Source of the DNA: Albitalea sp966211955
GTDB lineage: Bacteria; Pseudomonadota; Gammaproteobacteria; Burkholderiales; Burkholderiaceae_C
NCBI GenBank assembly: GCA_966211955.1
Contig: CBIHOF010000005.1
Location: forward strand, 186,001 to 250,000
DNA length: 64,000 nucleotides
Reading direction: 5' to 3'
Within the stretch, counting starts at the first letter, position 1. Every line of letters starts with the position of its first letter. The position numbers and the translations under genes are program-made. Below, one piece after another: positions 17,141 through 24,989 of this stretch. Under the pieces are notes generated by a model, which did no database searches, was not told the origin of the DNA, and was given only the letters and a program-made list of their open reading frames with translations.

Positions 17141-18361
17141 ATGAACCGACACGCCATGAACCGACGCGACATCCTGCGACTGGCCCTGGCCGCCGCGCCC
17201 TTGTCGTTGAACGCGACGCGCTTGTGGGCCGCACCGACGAAGGAGTCGCCACGCTTCCTGCTCGTCTTCCTGCGCGGCGGCTACGACGCGGCCAACCTGC
17301 TGGTGCCGCACGGCAGCTCGTTCTACTACGAGGCCCGGCCCAACATCGCCATCGCGCGGCCCGGCAGCGCCACGAATGCCGCCTTGCCCATCGATGCGCA
17401 ATGGGGCCTGGCGCCTGCCCTGCGCGACACGGTGTACCCGCTCTTCCAGCGCGGGCAGGTGGCCTTCGTGCCCTTCGCCGGCACTGAGGACACGTCGCGC
17501 AGCCACTTCGAGACGCAGGACCGCATCGAACTCGGACAAGGCCCGCAAGGCGGGCGGGATTTCAGCAGCGGCTTCCTGAACCGGCTCGCGCTCGTCACCG
17601 GTGGCGCAAGTGCCGCGAGGCTGTCGTCGCTCTCCTTCACCGACCAGTTGCCGCTCGTCTTCCGCGGCAGCGAGCCCGTCGCCAACCAGTCACTGCGCGA
17701 CGTGGGCAAGGCCGGCGTGAGCGAGAAGCAGGCCAGGCTCATCGCCGGCATGTATGCCAGCACACCGCTGGCGGGCGCAGTGGCCGACGGTTTCGAGGTG
17801 CGCAGCGAGATCAGCCGCGAGATGGCGGGCGAGATGGAGGCGGCCAACCGCAATGCGATCAACACCAAAGGCTTTGCCGCCGAGGCACGGCGCATCGCGC
17901 GATTGATGAAGGACCGCGTGCACCTGGGCTTCGTCGACGTGGGCGGCTGGGACACGCACGTGGGCGAAGGCGGCGCCTCAGGCACGCTCGCCAACCGGCT
18001 CGATGAACTCGGGCAGGGCCTGGCGGCCTACGCCGAAGAGATGGGCCCGATGTGGGACAACACGGTGGTGGTGGTGCTGAGCGAATTCGGCCGCACCTTC
18101 CGCGAGAACGGAAACCGCGGCACCGACCATGGGCACGGCAGCGTGCATTGGGTGCTGGGCGGCGCCGTGCGCGGTGGCCGCGTGGCAGGCGAGCAGCAGG
18201 CGATTTCGCAGGGCAGCCTGTTCCAGAACCGCGACTATGCGGTGCTGAACGAATACCGAGCGGTGCTGGGCGGACTTTTCACGCGCATGCATGGACTGAA
18301 TGCGCAGCAGGTGGCGCAGGTGTTTCCGGGTGCAGCTGCGAAGGACCTGCAGCTCGTGTGA
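17141..18361 (+). CDS. DUF1501 domain protein, Tat-exported
   Basis: 406 aa. The N-terminus MNRHAMNRRDILRLALAAAP has a twin-arginine type signal, so export is likely folded. The body is DUF1501, related to the alkaline-phosphatase/sulfatase superfamily: LLVFLRGGYDAANLLVP, HFETQDRIELG, VGGWDTH, and VVLSEFGRTFRENGNRGTDHGHG near the C-terminus with likely metal-binding Asp/His. The substrate is unknown. It is paired with the upstream DUF1800 gene and followed by a strong terminator. Confidence 0.9.
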   Translation: MNRHAMNRRDILRLALAAAPLSLNATRLWAAPTKESPRFLLVFLRGGYDAANLLVPHGSSFYYEARPNIAIARPGSATNAALPIDAQWGLAPALRDTVYPLFQRGQVAFVPFAGTEDTSRSHFETQDRIELGQGPQGGRDFSSGFLNRLALVTGGASAARLSSLSFTDQLPLVFRGSEPVANQSLRDVGKAGVSEKQARLIAGMYASTPLAGAVADGFEVRSEISREMAGEMEAANRNAINTKGFAAEARRIARLMKDRVHLGFVDVGGWDTHVGEGGASGTLANRLDELGQGLAAYAEEMGPMWDNTVVVVLSEFGRTFRENGNRGTDHGHGSVHWVLGGAVRGGRVAGEQQAISQGSLFQNRDYAVLNEYRAVLGGLFTRMHGLNAQQVAQVFPGAAAKDLQLV

Positions 18362-18362
18362 A

Positions 18363-18388
18363 GAACGCCCGGCGAAAGCCGGGCGTTC
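18363..18388. terminator. Bidirectional stem-loop terminator
   Basis: An 11-bp perfect stem GAACGCCCGGC/GCCGGGCGTTC with a GAAA tetraloop lies two bases after the DUF1501 stop and 28 bases beyond the stop of the convergent ComEA-like gene. It has no clear T-run but is well placed for both genes. Confidence 0.75.
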
Positions 18389-18415
18389 ACTTCAAGCGAT
18401 CGATCAATCGAAGCC

Positions 18416-18967
18416 TCAAGCCTTGGGCGCGGACGCCGCATCCTTCTTCGACTTCCTGGACTTCTTCTCGGGCGCCGATGCAGCCGACGCAGCCGCGTCC
18501 GCCTTGGCGGCAGCCTTCTCGGCCTTCAGTTCGGCCTTGGTCTTCTTGGCCGGCTTGGCATCCGACGCCTTGTCGGCCGCGGGCGTCGCGGCGGCGGTGT
18601 CGGCCTTGGCCGCCTCAGCCTTCTTCGACTTCTTCTCGGCCTTGGTGTCCGCCTTGGCCTCGGCAGCCTTCGCCGGCGCCGCGGCCGTCGTGCCCGTGGC
18701 GCTGCTGCCGCCGACCGTCAGGCCTTCGGCGGCCATCTTCTTCACGCTGGTGTCGCCCACGCCCTTCACGCGCTGGGCCAGGTCGTCCAGGCTCTTGAAG
18801 GGGCCGTTCTTCTGGCGTTCGTCAACAATCTTCTGGGCGATGGCGGGGCCGATGCCCTTGACCTTGTCCAGGTCTTCCTTGGACGCGGTGTTCGCGTCGG
18901 TGGCAGCGAATGCGATGTTGAGGCTGAGCAGCAGGCCGACGAGCGCGGCGAACAGTTTGCGAAGCAT
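18416..18967 (-). CDS. ComEA-like helix-hairpin-helix protein with Lys/Ala-rich tail
   Basis: 183 aa from MLRKLFAAL. A signal peptide ends near AFA (residue 21). Residues about 22-85 form the ComEA-type double helix-hairpin-helix DNA-binding motif (NTASKEDLDKVKGIGPAIAQ, then GPFKSLDDLAQRVKGVG). The remaining half is a repetitive Ala/Lys/Asp tail rich in KAEKK and KKSK units. A periplasmic role in binding incoming DNA is inferred from the family; the basic tail could add non-specific DNA affinity. No other competence genes are nearby. Confidence 0.88.
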   Translation of the reverse strand: MLRKLFAALVGLLLSLNIAFAATDANTASKEDLDKVKGIGPAIAQKIVDERQKNGPFKSLDDLAQRVKGVGDTSVKKMAAEGLTVGGSSATGTTAAAPAKAAEAKADTKAEKKSKKAEAAKADTAAATPAADKASDAKPAKKTKAELKAEKAAAKADAAASAASAPEKKSRKSKKDAASAPKA

Positions 18968-19066
18968 GCGGGTTCTCCCGAAGTGGGGCACGACGACTCG
19001 GGGAAGGCCTCCCCGCGGGCGTGAAGCCCCAACGGGAATTCGGTGGCAGGCGTTGACCCGCCTCGC

Positions 19067-20224
19067 TCAGGGACGTGTGTGCTCGTGCGAGCGGATCCAG
19101 GCCAGCTTCGCAGCGTAGAGGTCGTGGTCGCTGCGCGTGGTGCTGTTTTCCATGGCGAGCGCGAGCTGCTTGCGGGCCTCGTTCATTTCACCGAGCCGGT
19201 AGTTGGCCACGCCCAGCCAGAAATGGAACTCGTGGTAGTAGTCGGCACGGGCCACCTCCTTGGCGAACAGGTCGCGGGCGTGGCGGTAGTCCCCCTTCTC
19301 CATCGCGTCCATGCCGAGGTTGAAGTAATGGAAGGGCGGGTTCGGGTCGATCTGCGCCAGCTGCATCAGCAGCTTGTCGGCCTCGGCCGTGCGGCCCTGG
19401 CGCTGCAGCACTGACGCGAGGTTGGACATCGCGCGGGTGTTGTCGGGTTCGCGGGTGAGCACGCTCGCGAAGACCTGGCGCGCAGGTTCCAGGTCACCGT
19501 GGCGCAGATAGATCACGCCGAGCGTGTTGTAGGCGCCGGTGAAATCTGGGTGGCGACGCACGGACTCGCGCGCCCAGGCGTAGGCGTCGTCCAGCCGATC
19601 CTTCACCAGCGCCTCGGCGGCGCGGTTGTTCATGTACATCGCGACCACTGTGTCCTCGGTGATCGGGTGGGTGCGCATGCCGCGGATGTCCGACGCGCTG
19701 AGGAAGTCCACCGTCCACACGTTCAAGTCGCGCCCGGTGCCCACGTCGGCCATGCGGCGACCGAGGCTGACGTTGACGTGGCCGCTTCGGAACAGCAGGT
19801 TGCCGGTGCGCGTCCAGGTCTCTTCGGCGTAGGCGCTCTGGTAGTCGACACGGATGCCCAGCTCCTTGGCGAAGGCCGCCGTCATGATGACCAGCGACAG
19901 GCAGTTGCCCGAGCGCGCATCGAAGGCTTCGGCCGCGTTGCGGGTCGTGCCGCCGTCGTATTCGAGCTTGAGCTGGTCGCGCCGGTACAGCGCGTCGATC
20001 AGCGCCTCCTGCGGCGGCTTGGAATGCGATTGGTGCGTGATCTCGGTGCGCAGGTACTGGCGCATCGCGTCATTGAGCGAGAAGAGGCTTGAGGTGTCTA
20101 CCGGTTCGGCAGGCCGGCCGAAGAGTTCGTCGTGGATCAGCGGACCTGCGGCAATGGGCACGGGCGGTGGTGTCGCGCACCCGCTCAAGATCACACCGAG
20201 CATCAAGGCAAGCAAGGAACGCAT
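19067..20224 (-). CDS. TPR lipoprotein with transglutaminase-like N-terminal domain
   Basis: 385 aa. MRSLLALMLGVILSGC gives a signal peptide and lipobox Cys16. Residues about 50-175 resemble a transglutaminase-like fold with candidate triad Cys108 (SGNCLS), His149 (SGHVNV) and an Asp near 169 (WTVDF). From about 200 to the end are TPR repeats (GAYNTLGVIYLRHGDLEPAR, HYFNLGMDAMEKGDY, FWLGVANYRLGEMNEA). It is probably a periplasmic scaffold or peptidase; the substrate is unknown. The upstream in-frame extension to 20290 is not used in this model because the lipobox fixes the start. Confidence 0.82.
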   Translation of the reverse strand: MRSLLALMLGVILSGCATPPPVPIAAGPLIHDELFGRPAEPVDTSSLFSLNDAMRQYLRTEITHQSHSKPPQEALIDALYRRDQLKLEYDGGTTRNAAEAFDARSGNCLSLVIMTAAFAKELGIRVDYQSAYAEETWTRTGNLLFRSGHVNVSLGRRMADVGTGRDLNVWTVDFLSASDIRGMRTHPITEDTVVAMYMNNRAAEALVKDRLDDAYAWARESVRRHPDFTGAYNTLGVIYLRHGDLEPARQVFASVLTREPDNTRAMSNLASVLQRQGRTAEADKLLMQLAQIDPNPPFHYFNLGMDAMEKGDYRHARDLFAKEVARADYYHEFHFWLGVANYRLGEMNEARKQLALAMENSTTRSDHDLYAAKLAWIRSHEHTRP

Positions 20225-20342
20225 GGCGCGTCTCCCAACAGCGTCGGCCGGGTCACCGACTGCCCATGAAACCACGGAGTGGATGCCCATGGCGTCCGTG
20301 TTTGCACTCAGGTGGCGCGCAGTGCGCCACGCGGGTGGGGCC

Positions 20343-21707
20343 CTAGTTCGATTCCTTGATCATCCGCCCGCTCGCCGACTGGACCGGCCGGGCGTTCATC
20401 GGGTACAGCCGCGCGAAGATGCCGATCTGCTCGGGCGCGATGTTGACGGGCTTCTTCATCACCATCCACAGCACGCCTTCGCTGCACGGCGGCGTGGTGA
20501 GCGAGCCCATGTAGGTGTAGTAGCTGCGCTCGGCGGGCAGCAGCTGGTTCAGGTCCATGGTGGTCTGCGCGGCCTGTTCCTCGCCTTTTTCGAGCGGCAG
20601 GTTGTTCCAGACCTGCTGCACCAGCGGATGCACGCTGCCGCGATCGAGCAGCACTGCCACGACCGCGAGCTTGCCATCGGCATCCTTGTGCACGAGGTGG
20701 GCCACCATGTCGAACTGCCGGCCGTCGATGCGTTCTTCCGACGGGCGATGGAAGTGGAACTGCTGCAGCTCGAAGCGCTTGCCGTTCACCTCGATCATGT
20801 TGCCGGGGTCGACGTTGACCTGCACCGTGTGGCCGTTGTCGATCACGCGGAAGCCGCTCGGCGTGTAGTCGAAGCGAATCGCATCGAGGTTCACCTGGAT
20901 GCCGTCGCGGATGTCGATCGGGCTCTGGCGCGTGCCGGTCGAGCACTTGGAGAACTCGGGCTTCAGCCGGCCCCAGGCGTCGGGCCCGGCAGCGCCGTCG
21001 TAGGACCAGTGCAGATGTTGCACAGCGGCGCCGTGCGGCTTGCCGGCCAACAGGGGTTCGTGTTCCTCGGTCAACTCCGCCTTCGCATGCAGCGATTTCT
21101 TCTCGGCACGCGACGGCATGGCGGCTTCGTCGCCACCGCGCACCGCGGCGCGAGGGGCGGCCGCGACCCGCGGTTCGCCCTGGCGTGACGTGACCTTCAA
21201 TTCGCCGGGGCCGGCGGCCTCCAGCTTGCCGCCGCCCGCCAGCGTCTCGCTCAAGCGGCGCTGCAGCCGATCCATGGATTCTTCCGGGCCGCTGGCGGCT
21301 GGCGCCTGGGCCAGCGCTGGTTCCGACGCCGCGGAAGCGGCACCTTCGGCCATCGGTGCGGCCTCGGCTCCCGACGCAGCGGACGCGGCACTCGCCGCCT
21401 TCTTCGCCTTCTTGGATTTCTTCGCGACCACCGGCTTCTTCGCAGGCTCCGGTGGGTCGCTCGGCCAGAAGGCCAGCGCAGCGGCGCCGGCGCCGCTCAC
21501 CGTGAGCACGCTGGCGCCGACGATGATGATCAGCTTCTTGGACATTGCAAACTTGGGCAGGCCACGCTTGAGCCTGGGCAAACGGGCCAGCAAGGCCTGC
21601 ATCGCCAACTTCAGCTTGTTCGCGGGCGCACCTTCGCCGCCGGCCAGGCCCTCGACCTCCTGGTCGAGCACGGGTGCGTCAGCAGCAGAGGGTGGGATCT
21701 TCGCCAT
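20343..21707 (-). CDS. Alpha-class carbonic anhydrase with membrane anchor and long linker
   Basis: 454 aa, about twice the usual 220-250. Residues 1-57 are cytoplasmic and basic, one transmembrane helix lies at about 58-80, then ~150 residues of Lys/Ala/Glu-rich linker. The alpha-CA domain starts near 230: HWSYDG, QSPIDI, zinc ligands His318 and His320 (FHFH) and His337 (MVAHLVH), and TTPPCSEGV. It hydrates CO2, here tethered in the periplasm by a single N-terminal helix instead of being secreted free. The gene is isolated between the TPR lipoprotein and a Bcr exporter. Confidence 0.9.
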   Translation of the reverse strand: MAKIPPSAADAPVLDQEVEGLAGGEGAPANKLKLAMQALLARLPRLKRGLPKFAMSKKLIIIVGASVLTVSGAGAAALAFWPSDPPEPAKKPVVAKKSKKAKKAASAASAASGAEAAPMAEGAASAASEPALAQAPAASGPEESMDRLQRRLSETLAGGGKLEAAGPGELKVTSRQGEPRVAAAPRAAVRGGDEAAMPSRAEKKSLHAKAELTEEHEPLLAGKPHGAAVQHLHWSYDGAAGPDAWGRLKPEFSKCSTGTRQSPIDIRDGIQVNLDAIRFDYTPSGFRVIDNGHTVQVNVDPGNMIEVNGKRFELQQFHFHRPSEERIDGRQFDMVAHLVHKDADGKLAVVAVLLDRGSVHPLVQQVWNNLPLEKGEEQAAQTTMDLNQLLPAERSYYTYMGSLTTPPCSEGVLWMVMKKPVNIAPEQIGIFARLYPMNARPVQSASGRMIKESN

Positions 21708-21775
21708 GACCGGATATCGGCAGCGGCCGGCGAAGCTTGAGCCGCACTGCGGGCAGAGAGCGGCAGTTCAGCCCG

Positions 21776-22984
21776 TCAGGTCGTCACGCGGGGCTTGACC
21801 CACAGCCATGCGAAGACGCCGATGCTCATCATGAGCAGCGACGCGACGGCGAGCGCCACGGTGGAATGCATCACCAGCGGCGCAATGACACCCGCCACGA
21901 TGCCGTTGGCCAAGCTGCCGATGCAGGCCTGGAACGACGACGCCATGCCGCGCCGTTCGGGCACGAGGTCGAGCACCATCAACGTCACCACGGGCACCAT
22001 CAGCGCCCAGCCGAAGGCGAAGATGGCAATGGGAAACAGCGCCCACCAGGCCTGCGGCGTGAACGCGAGGTTCAACGCGAGGTTGAGCACCGACACGCCG
22101 ATCATGATGAGAAAGCCGTTGCGGATCTGGTGCTTGGGCTTGATGCGCCCCGCGAGCCGCCCCGACAGCCACGCGCCGCCCATGATCCCGGAGATGGTGA
22201 GCGTGAAGAACCAGAAGAACTGCCCGGGGCTCAGGTGAAGGTGCTCGCCGAGGAACACCGGCGCCGACAGCACGTAGAGGAACATGCCGTTGAACGGGAT
22301 GCCGCTGGCCAGCGCGAGCATCAGGAAGCGCGGGCTGGAGCCCAGCTCCCAGTACCCCTTGAGCAGGTTGCGCACGTTGAACGGTTGGCGGTGCGTGTCG
22401 TGCAGCGTCTCTGGCAGCAGCTTGTAGTTGGCGACCCACAGCACCGCGCCCACGAAGGTGAGGAACCAGAAGATCGAGTGCCAGCCGACGTTGACGAAGA
22501 GGAAGCCGCCCACCATCGGCGCCACCGCCGGCGCCACGCCGAAGTAGATGGTGACCTGCGACATCACCCGCTGCGCGTCGGCCGGCGGGAACATGTCGCG
22601 GATGACGGCCCGCGAGATCACGATGCCCGCGCCGGCCGACATGCCTTGCAGCGCGCGGAACAGCACCAGCAGCCCGATGTGCTGCGACAGCGCACAACCG
22701 GCCGAAGCGATGGTGAAGATCACGATGCCCCACAGCACCACCGGCCGGCGCCCGAGGCTGTCGGACAGCGCACCGTGGAAGAGGTTCATCAGCGCGAAGC
22801 CGAAGAGATACGCCGACAGCGTCTGCTGCATCTGCACCGGCGTCGCGCCGATGGATTGCGCAATGCCGGTGAATGCCGGCAGGTAGGTGTCGATCGAGAA
22901 CGGCCCCAGCATGCCCAGGCATGCCAGCAGGAATGCGAGCGCCCAGCGAGGCGCTCGCCAGAGGGTGTGTGCGTCGGGGTTCAA
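21776..22984 (-). CDS. Multidrug MFS transporter, Bcr/CflA family
   Basis: 402 aa, 12 hydrophobic segments, full length for Bcr/CflA drug-proton antiporters. Diagnostic parts are the N-terminal FSIDTYLPAF, GALSDSLGRRPV (loop 2-3), RALQGMSAGAGIVISRAVIRD, and GMASSFQACIGSLANG near the end. It exports bicyclomycin- or sulfonamide-like compounds in studied members; the actual substrate here is unknown. Confidence 0.92.
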   Translation of the reverse strand: MNPDAHTLWRAPRWALAFLLACLGMLGPFSIDTYLPAFTGIAQSIGATPVQMQQTLSAYLFGFALMNLFHGALSDSLGRRPVVLWGIVIFTIASAGCALSQHIGLLVLFRALQGMSAGAGIVISRAVIRDMFPPADAQRVMSQVTIYFGVAPAVAPMVGGFLFVNVGWHSIFWFLTFVGAVLWVANYKLLPETLHDTHRQPFNVRNLLKGYWELGSSPRFLMLALASGIPFNGMFLYVLSAPVFLGEHLHLSPGQFFWFFTLTISGIMGGAWLSGRLAGRIKPKHQIRNGFLIMIGVSVLNLALNLAFTPQAWWALFPIAIFAFGWALMVPVVTLMVLDLVPERRGMASSFQACIGSLANGIVAGVIAPLVMHSTVALAVASLLMMSIGVFAWLWVKPRVTT

Positions 22985-23109
22985 GCGGGTGAGTCTAGGG
23001 GAAGCGGCAAGCCCTGGCTTGCGCGGATCGCACGTGGATCACGGCGGCCGCTCTGACACATGGCTTCGCAAATCAGCGGGGCGCTTCGCATGTTGGCGGC
23101 GCCGGCTCC

Positions 23110-23400
23110 AGCGCAGCCGCCACCATTGGCCCCATGGTCGTGCAAAGACCGTGAACTGGAAGCGTTGCGGACGGGGGTTCGATTCCCCCCAGCTCCACCC
23201 AAGCACTTTGCGAGCGAGCGTTTGGGTGGGGCTGACCTGGTTTCGACGTGGCGACGGAAAGCGAGCGGACGGCCCGAGAGGTGACCGACGTAATCGGCAC
23301 AAACCCACAAACGCCAACGATGACGTTTATCTCGTGACGGGCACCCGCGGCTAACTACCGCAGCTCGTGACCGGGACCGCCCGCCGCCTCGGAACAGAAA
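23110..23400 (+). ncRNA. ssrA: Circularly permuted two-piece tmRNA (outer limits approximate)
   Basis: The tRNA-like 3' half precedes the 5' half. The T arm and acceptor 3' strand end at 23197-23199 (CAGCTCC then ACC, CCA not fully encoded). The 5' half begins GGGGCTGA at 23228 and keeps the tmRNA sequence CTGGTTTCGACG. GGGGCUG (23228-23234) pairs with CAGCUCC (23190-23196). GCGACG (23251-23256) pairs with CGUUGC (23163-23168) to start the P2 helix. The 28-base intervening segment (23200-23227) is flanked by CCACCCAA/TTGGGTGG, which closes the loop to be excised. The tag frame lies downstream at 23313. This order is known as the beta-proteobacterial permuted tmRNA class. Exact 5' and 3' ends are not determinable by eye. 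Confidence 0.9.
23313..23354 (+). other. tmRNA tag reading frame
   Basis: The resume codon GCC follows the conserved CACAAAC context. The frame encodes ANDDVYLVTGTRG and stops at TAA. The AND start is standard for proteobacteria, but the end is not the usual hydrophobic ALAA degron recognised by ClpXP. The reading frame assignment rests on the AND start and the upstream context. Confidence 0.7.
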
Positions 23401-23532
23401 GGCGGGCACCAGTTCTTCCAGCTGTCGTTCGCAGGCAGGCAACCAGCCTCGATCGGGAGGCGCCGGGGTGGAACCGGCACTGCGGGCGGCTTGGCCGCCT
23501 GCTTTCATTGGCAGGCCAGCGCGCGGGATCGC

Positions 23533-24099
23533 CTAGGGCGCCGTCGAGAAATCCAGTGCCGCTGCCGCGACGGTGCGGTTGCGACGGCCCGGGTACTCGA
23601 GCCAGTTCATCGCGATGTTGAGGTCATCGATGACATGGGGCGGCTCGATGGACACGCCGTCGTCCAGCGCCATGCCGATGGCGGTGTGGCCGTCCTTCAC
23701 GAGCGTGAGGTCGTAGCCTCGCTCCAGTGCGCCATACGCAGTCGCGCGGATGCACCAGTTGGTCTCCGCGCCGGCGAGCGTGATGTGCGTCGCACCGAGC
23801 TTGCCCAGTTCCGCGTCGAGCGACGATTCCTCGAAGCCCGAATTGAATCGCTTGGGAATGAGCGGCTCGCCGGGTGCGGGGCGCAGCTCGGGCACCCATT
23901 GCCACTGCGGGCTGCCATGCGGCATCTCGTCGTTCTGGTGTTGCACCCACAGCACCGGCGCACCCTGCGAACGCGCCCGCTCGACCGCGCGAGCGATGTT
24001 GGCGATCACGCGGGGCGCGTCCCAAGCCCCGGCCATCACGCGTACCTGCACGTCGACGACCACGAGGACGGACTTGCTGCCTTCACGAACGGTGGCCAT
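23533..24099 (-). CDS. Isochorismatase-like cysteine hydrolase
   Basis: 188 aa from MATVREGS, the usual size for the family, which includes nicotinamidase and related amidohydrolases. The catalytic triad is visible: Asp16 (VVDVQ), Lys83 (IPKRFNSGF) and Cys116 (ETNWCIRATA), with the cis-peptide region just before the Cys. It hydrolyses amide or vinyl-ether bonds in small molecules; the substrate is not predictable. No nicotinamide genes are nearby. Confidence 0.9.
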   Translation of the reverse strand: MATVREGSKSVLVVVDVQVRVMAGAWDAPRVIANIARAVERARSQGAPVLWVQHQNDEMPHGSPQWQWVPELRPAPGEPLIPKRFNSGFEESSLDAELGKLGATHITLAGAETNWCIRATAYGALERGYDLTLVKDGHTAIGMALDDGVSIEPPHVIDDLNIAMNWLEYPGRRNRTVAAAALDFSTAP

Positions 24100-24176
24100 G
24101 AACAATCCTTTGCTTGCTTGGACAAGGCTGCATGCTAGCGGCCGCGGATGGGCGACTGCGAATCATCAGTCGCGGC

Positions 24177-24869
24177 TCATTGGGCTGCATTGGCCGAGAC
24201 CTTCACGCTCTGGAAGAACACGTCGATCTTGCCGGCGTACTTCGCGTCCACGCCGATCAGCAGCCACACGCTGCCATCGTCGGGCGCCACCACCGTCTGC
24301 TGCAGGCTGCCCGTGACCTCCTTCGATGCATACGTGAGGTGGCTGCAGTCACCGGTGCCCACCGCGACGGACCCAAGGTCGGTGATGGCGCGAGCGAGCG
24401 TCGTGCCCGACAGCGTGTCGGAATTGAGGCGATAGCTGCCATCGGCCAGCAAGGTGGTGCTGGGTTCGGTCACATCGGCGAGCACGACGAGATGCGTATC
24501 CGCGCCGGTGGCGCCGGCGGTATCCGCACATCCCGTCGATGCATTGGTGACGAGCGTGACGTCGGCATCGAAGCTGTAGGTCACACCGGGCTCCAGGCCG
24601 GTGAAGCGCTTCTTCGCCCAGATGATCACGTCCTGGCTGGTGTTGGTGACCGACAGGTGGTAGCCGGTGCCGGAGGTGGGGCCGGGCAGTGCATCGACCG
24701 TCCACGTGCCGTCGGTGGGCTGGTTGGCGACGGTGTAGTCGCTCAAGCCACCAACCCAGGCAGGCGCGCCCTGGCTGAAGTCTTCCTCGAGGGTGGTGTC
24801 GCAGGAGTTGCCTGTCGAACAATGGCTGGCGAACAAGGTCGTGAACGTGACGACGGCGATGCACTTCAT
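24177..24869 (-). CDS. Secreted beta-rich hypothetical protein
   Basis: 230 aa beginning MKCIAVVTFTTLFASHC. It has a short signal peptide, possibly a lipoprotein (Cys16), though the lipobox FASHC is poor. The mature part is rich in Thr, Ser, Asp and aromatic beta patterns (DYTVANQPTDGTW, YHLSVTNTSQDVIIWAKK, GVTYSFDADVTLV), typical of a jelly-roll or carbohydrate-binding-like sandwich. It ends with GKIDVFFQSVKVSA. The cysteines (SCD, GCAD, GDCS) may pair. No named family recognised. Confidence 0.65.
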   Translation of the reverse strand: MKCIAVVTFTTLFASHCSTGNSCDTTLEEDFSQGAPAWVGGLSDYTVANQPTDGTWTVDALPGPTSGTGYHLSVTNTSQDVIIWAKKRFTGLEPGVTYSFDADVTLVTNASTGCADTAGATGADTHLVVLADVTEPSTTLLADGSYRLNSDTLSGTTLARAITDLGSVAVGTGDCSHLTYASKEVTGSLQQTVVAPDDGSVWLLIGVDAKYAGKIDVFFQSVKVSANAAQ

Positions 24870-24989
24870 GGCGGGGTCCTGGGGCGAAGGGTCCTGTCGA
24901 AGACCCGAAGCGTGCCATGGCCGCGGGTTGCACCACGACACAACCCCATGAACGGCAGCGGGTTTCCTGCGCTGAGCGCGGGCCGCCTG

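Noticed and set aside
23150..23199. A tRNA-like T arm and acceptor end, suggesting a tRNA gene
   Set aside because: No D arm or anticodon arm precedes it. The acceptor 3' strand pairs with the tmRNA 5' half downstream, so it belongs to the permuted tmRNA.
23039..23317. Minus-strand frames giving LGGIEPPSATLPVHGL and WGESNPRPQRF type peptides
   Set aside because: These are the well-known spurious translations of the reverse strand of a tRNA-like T arm, not proteins.
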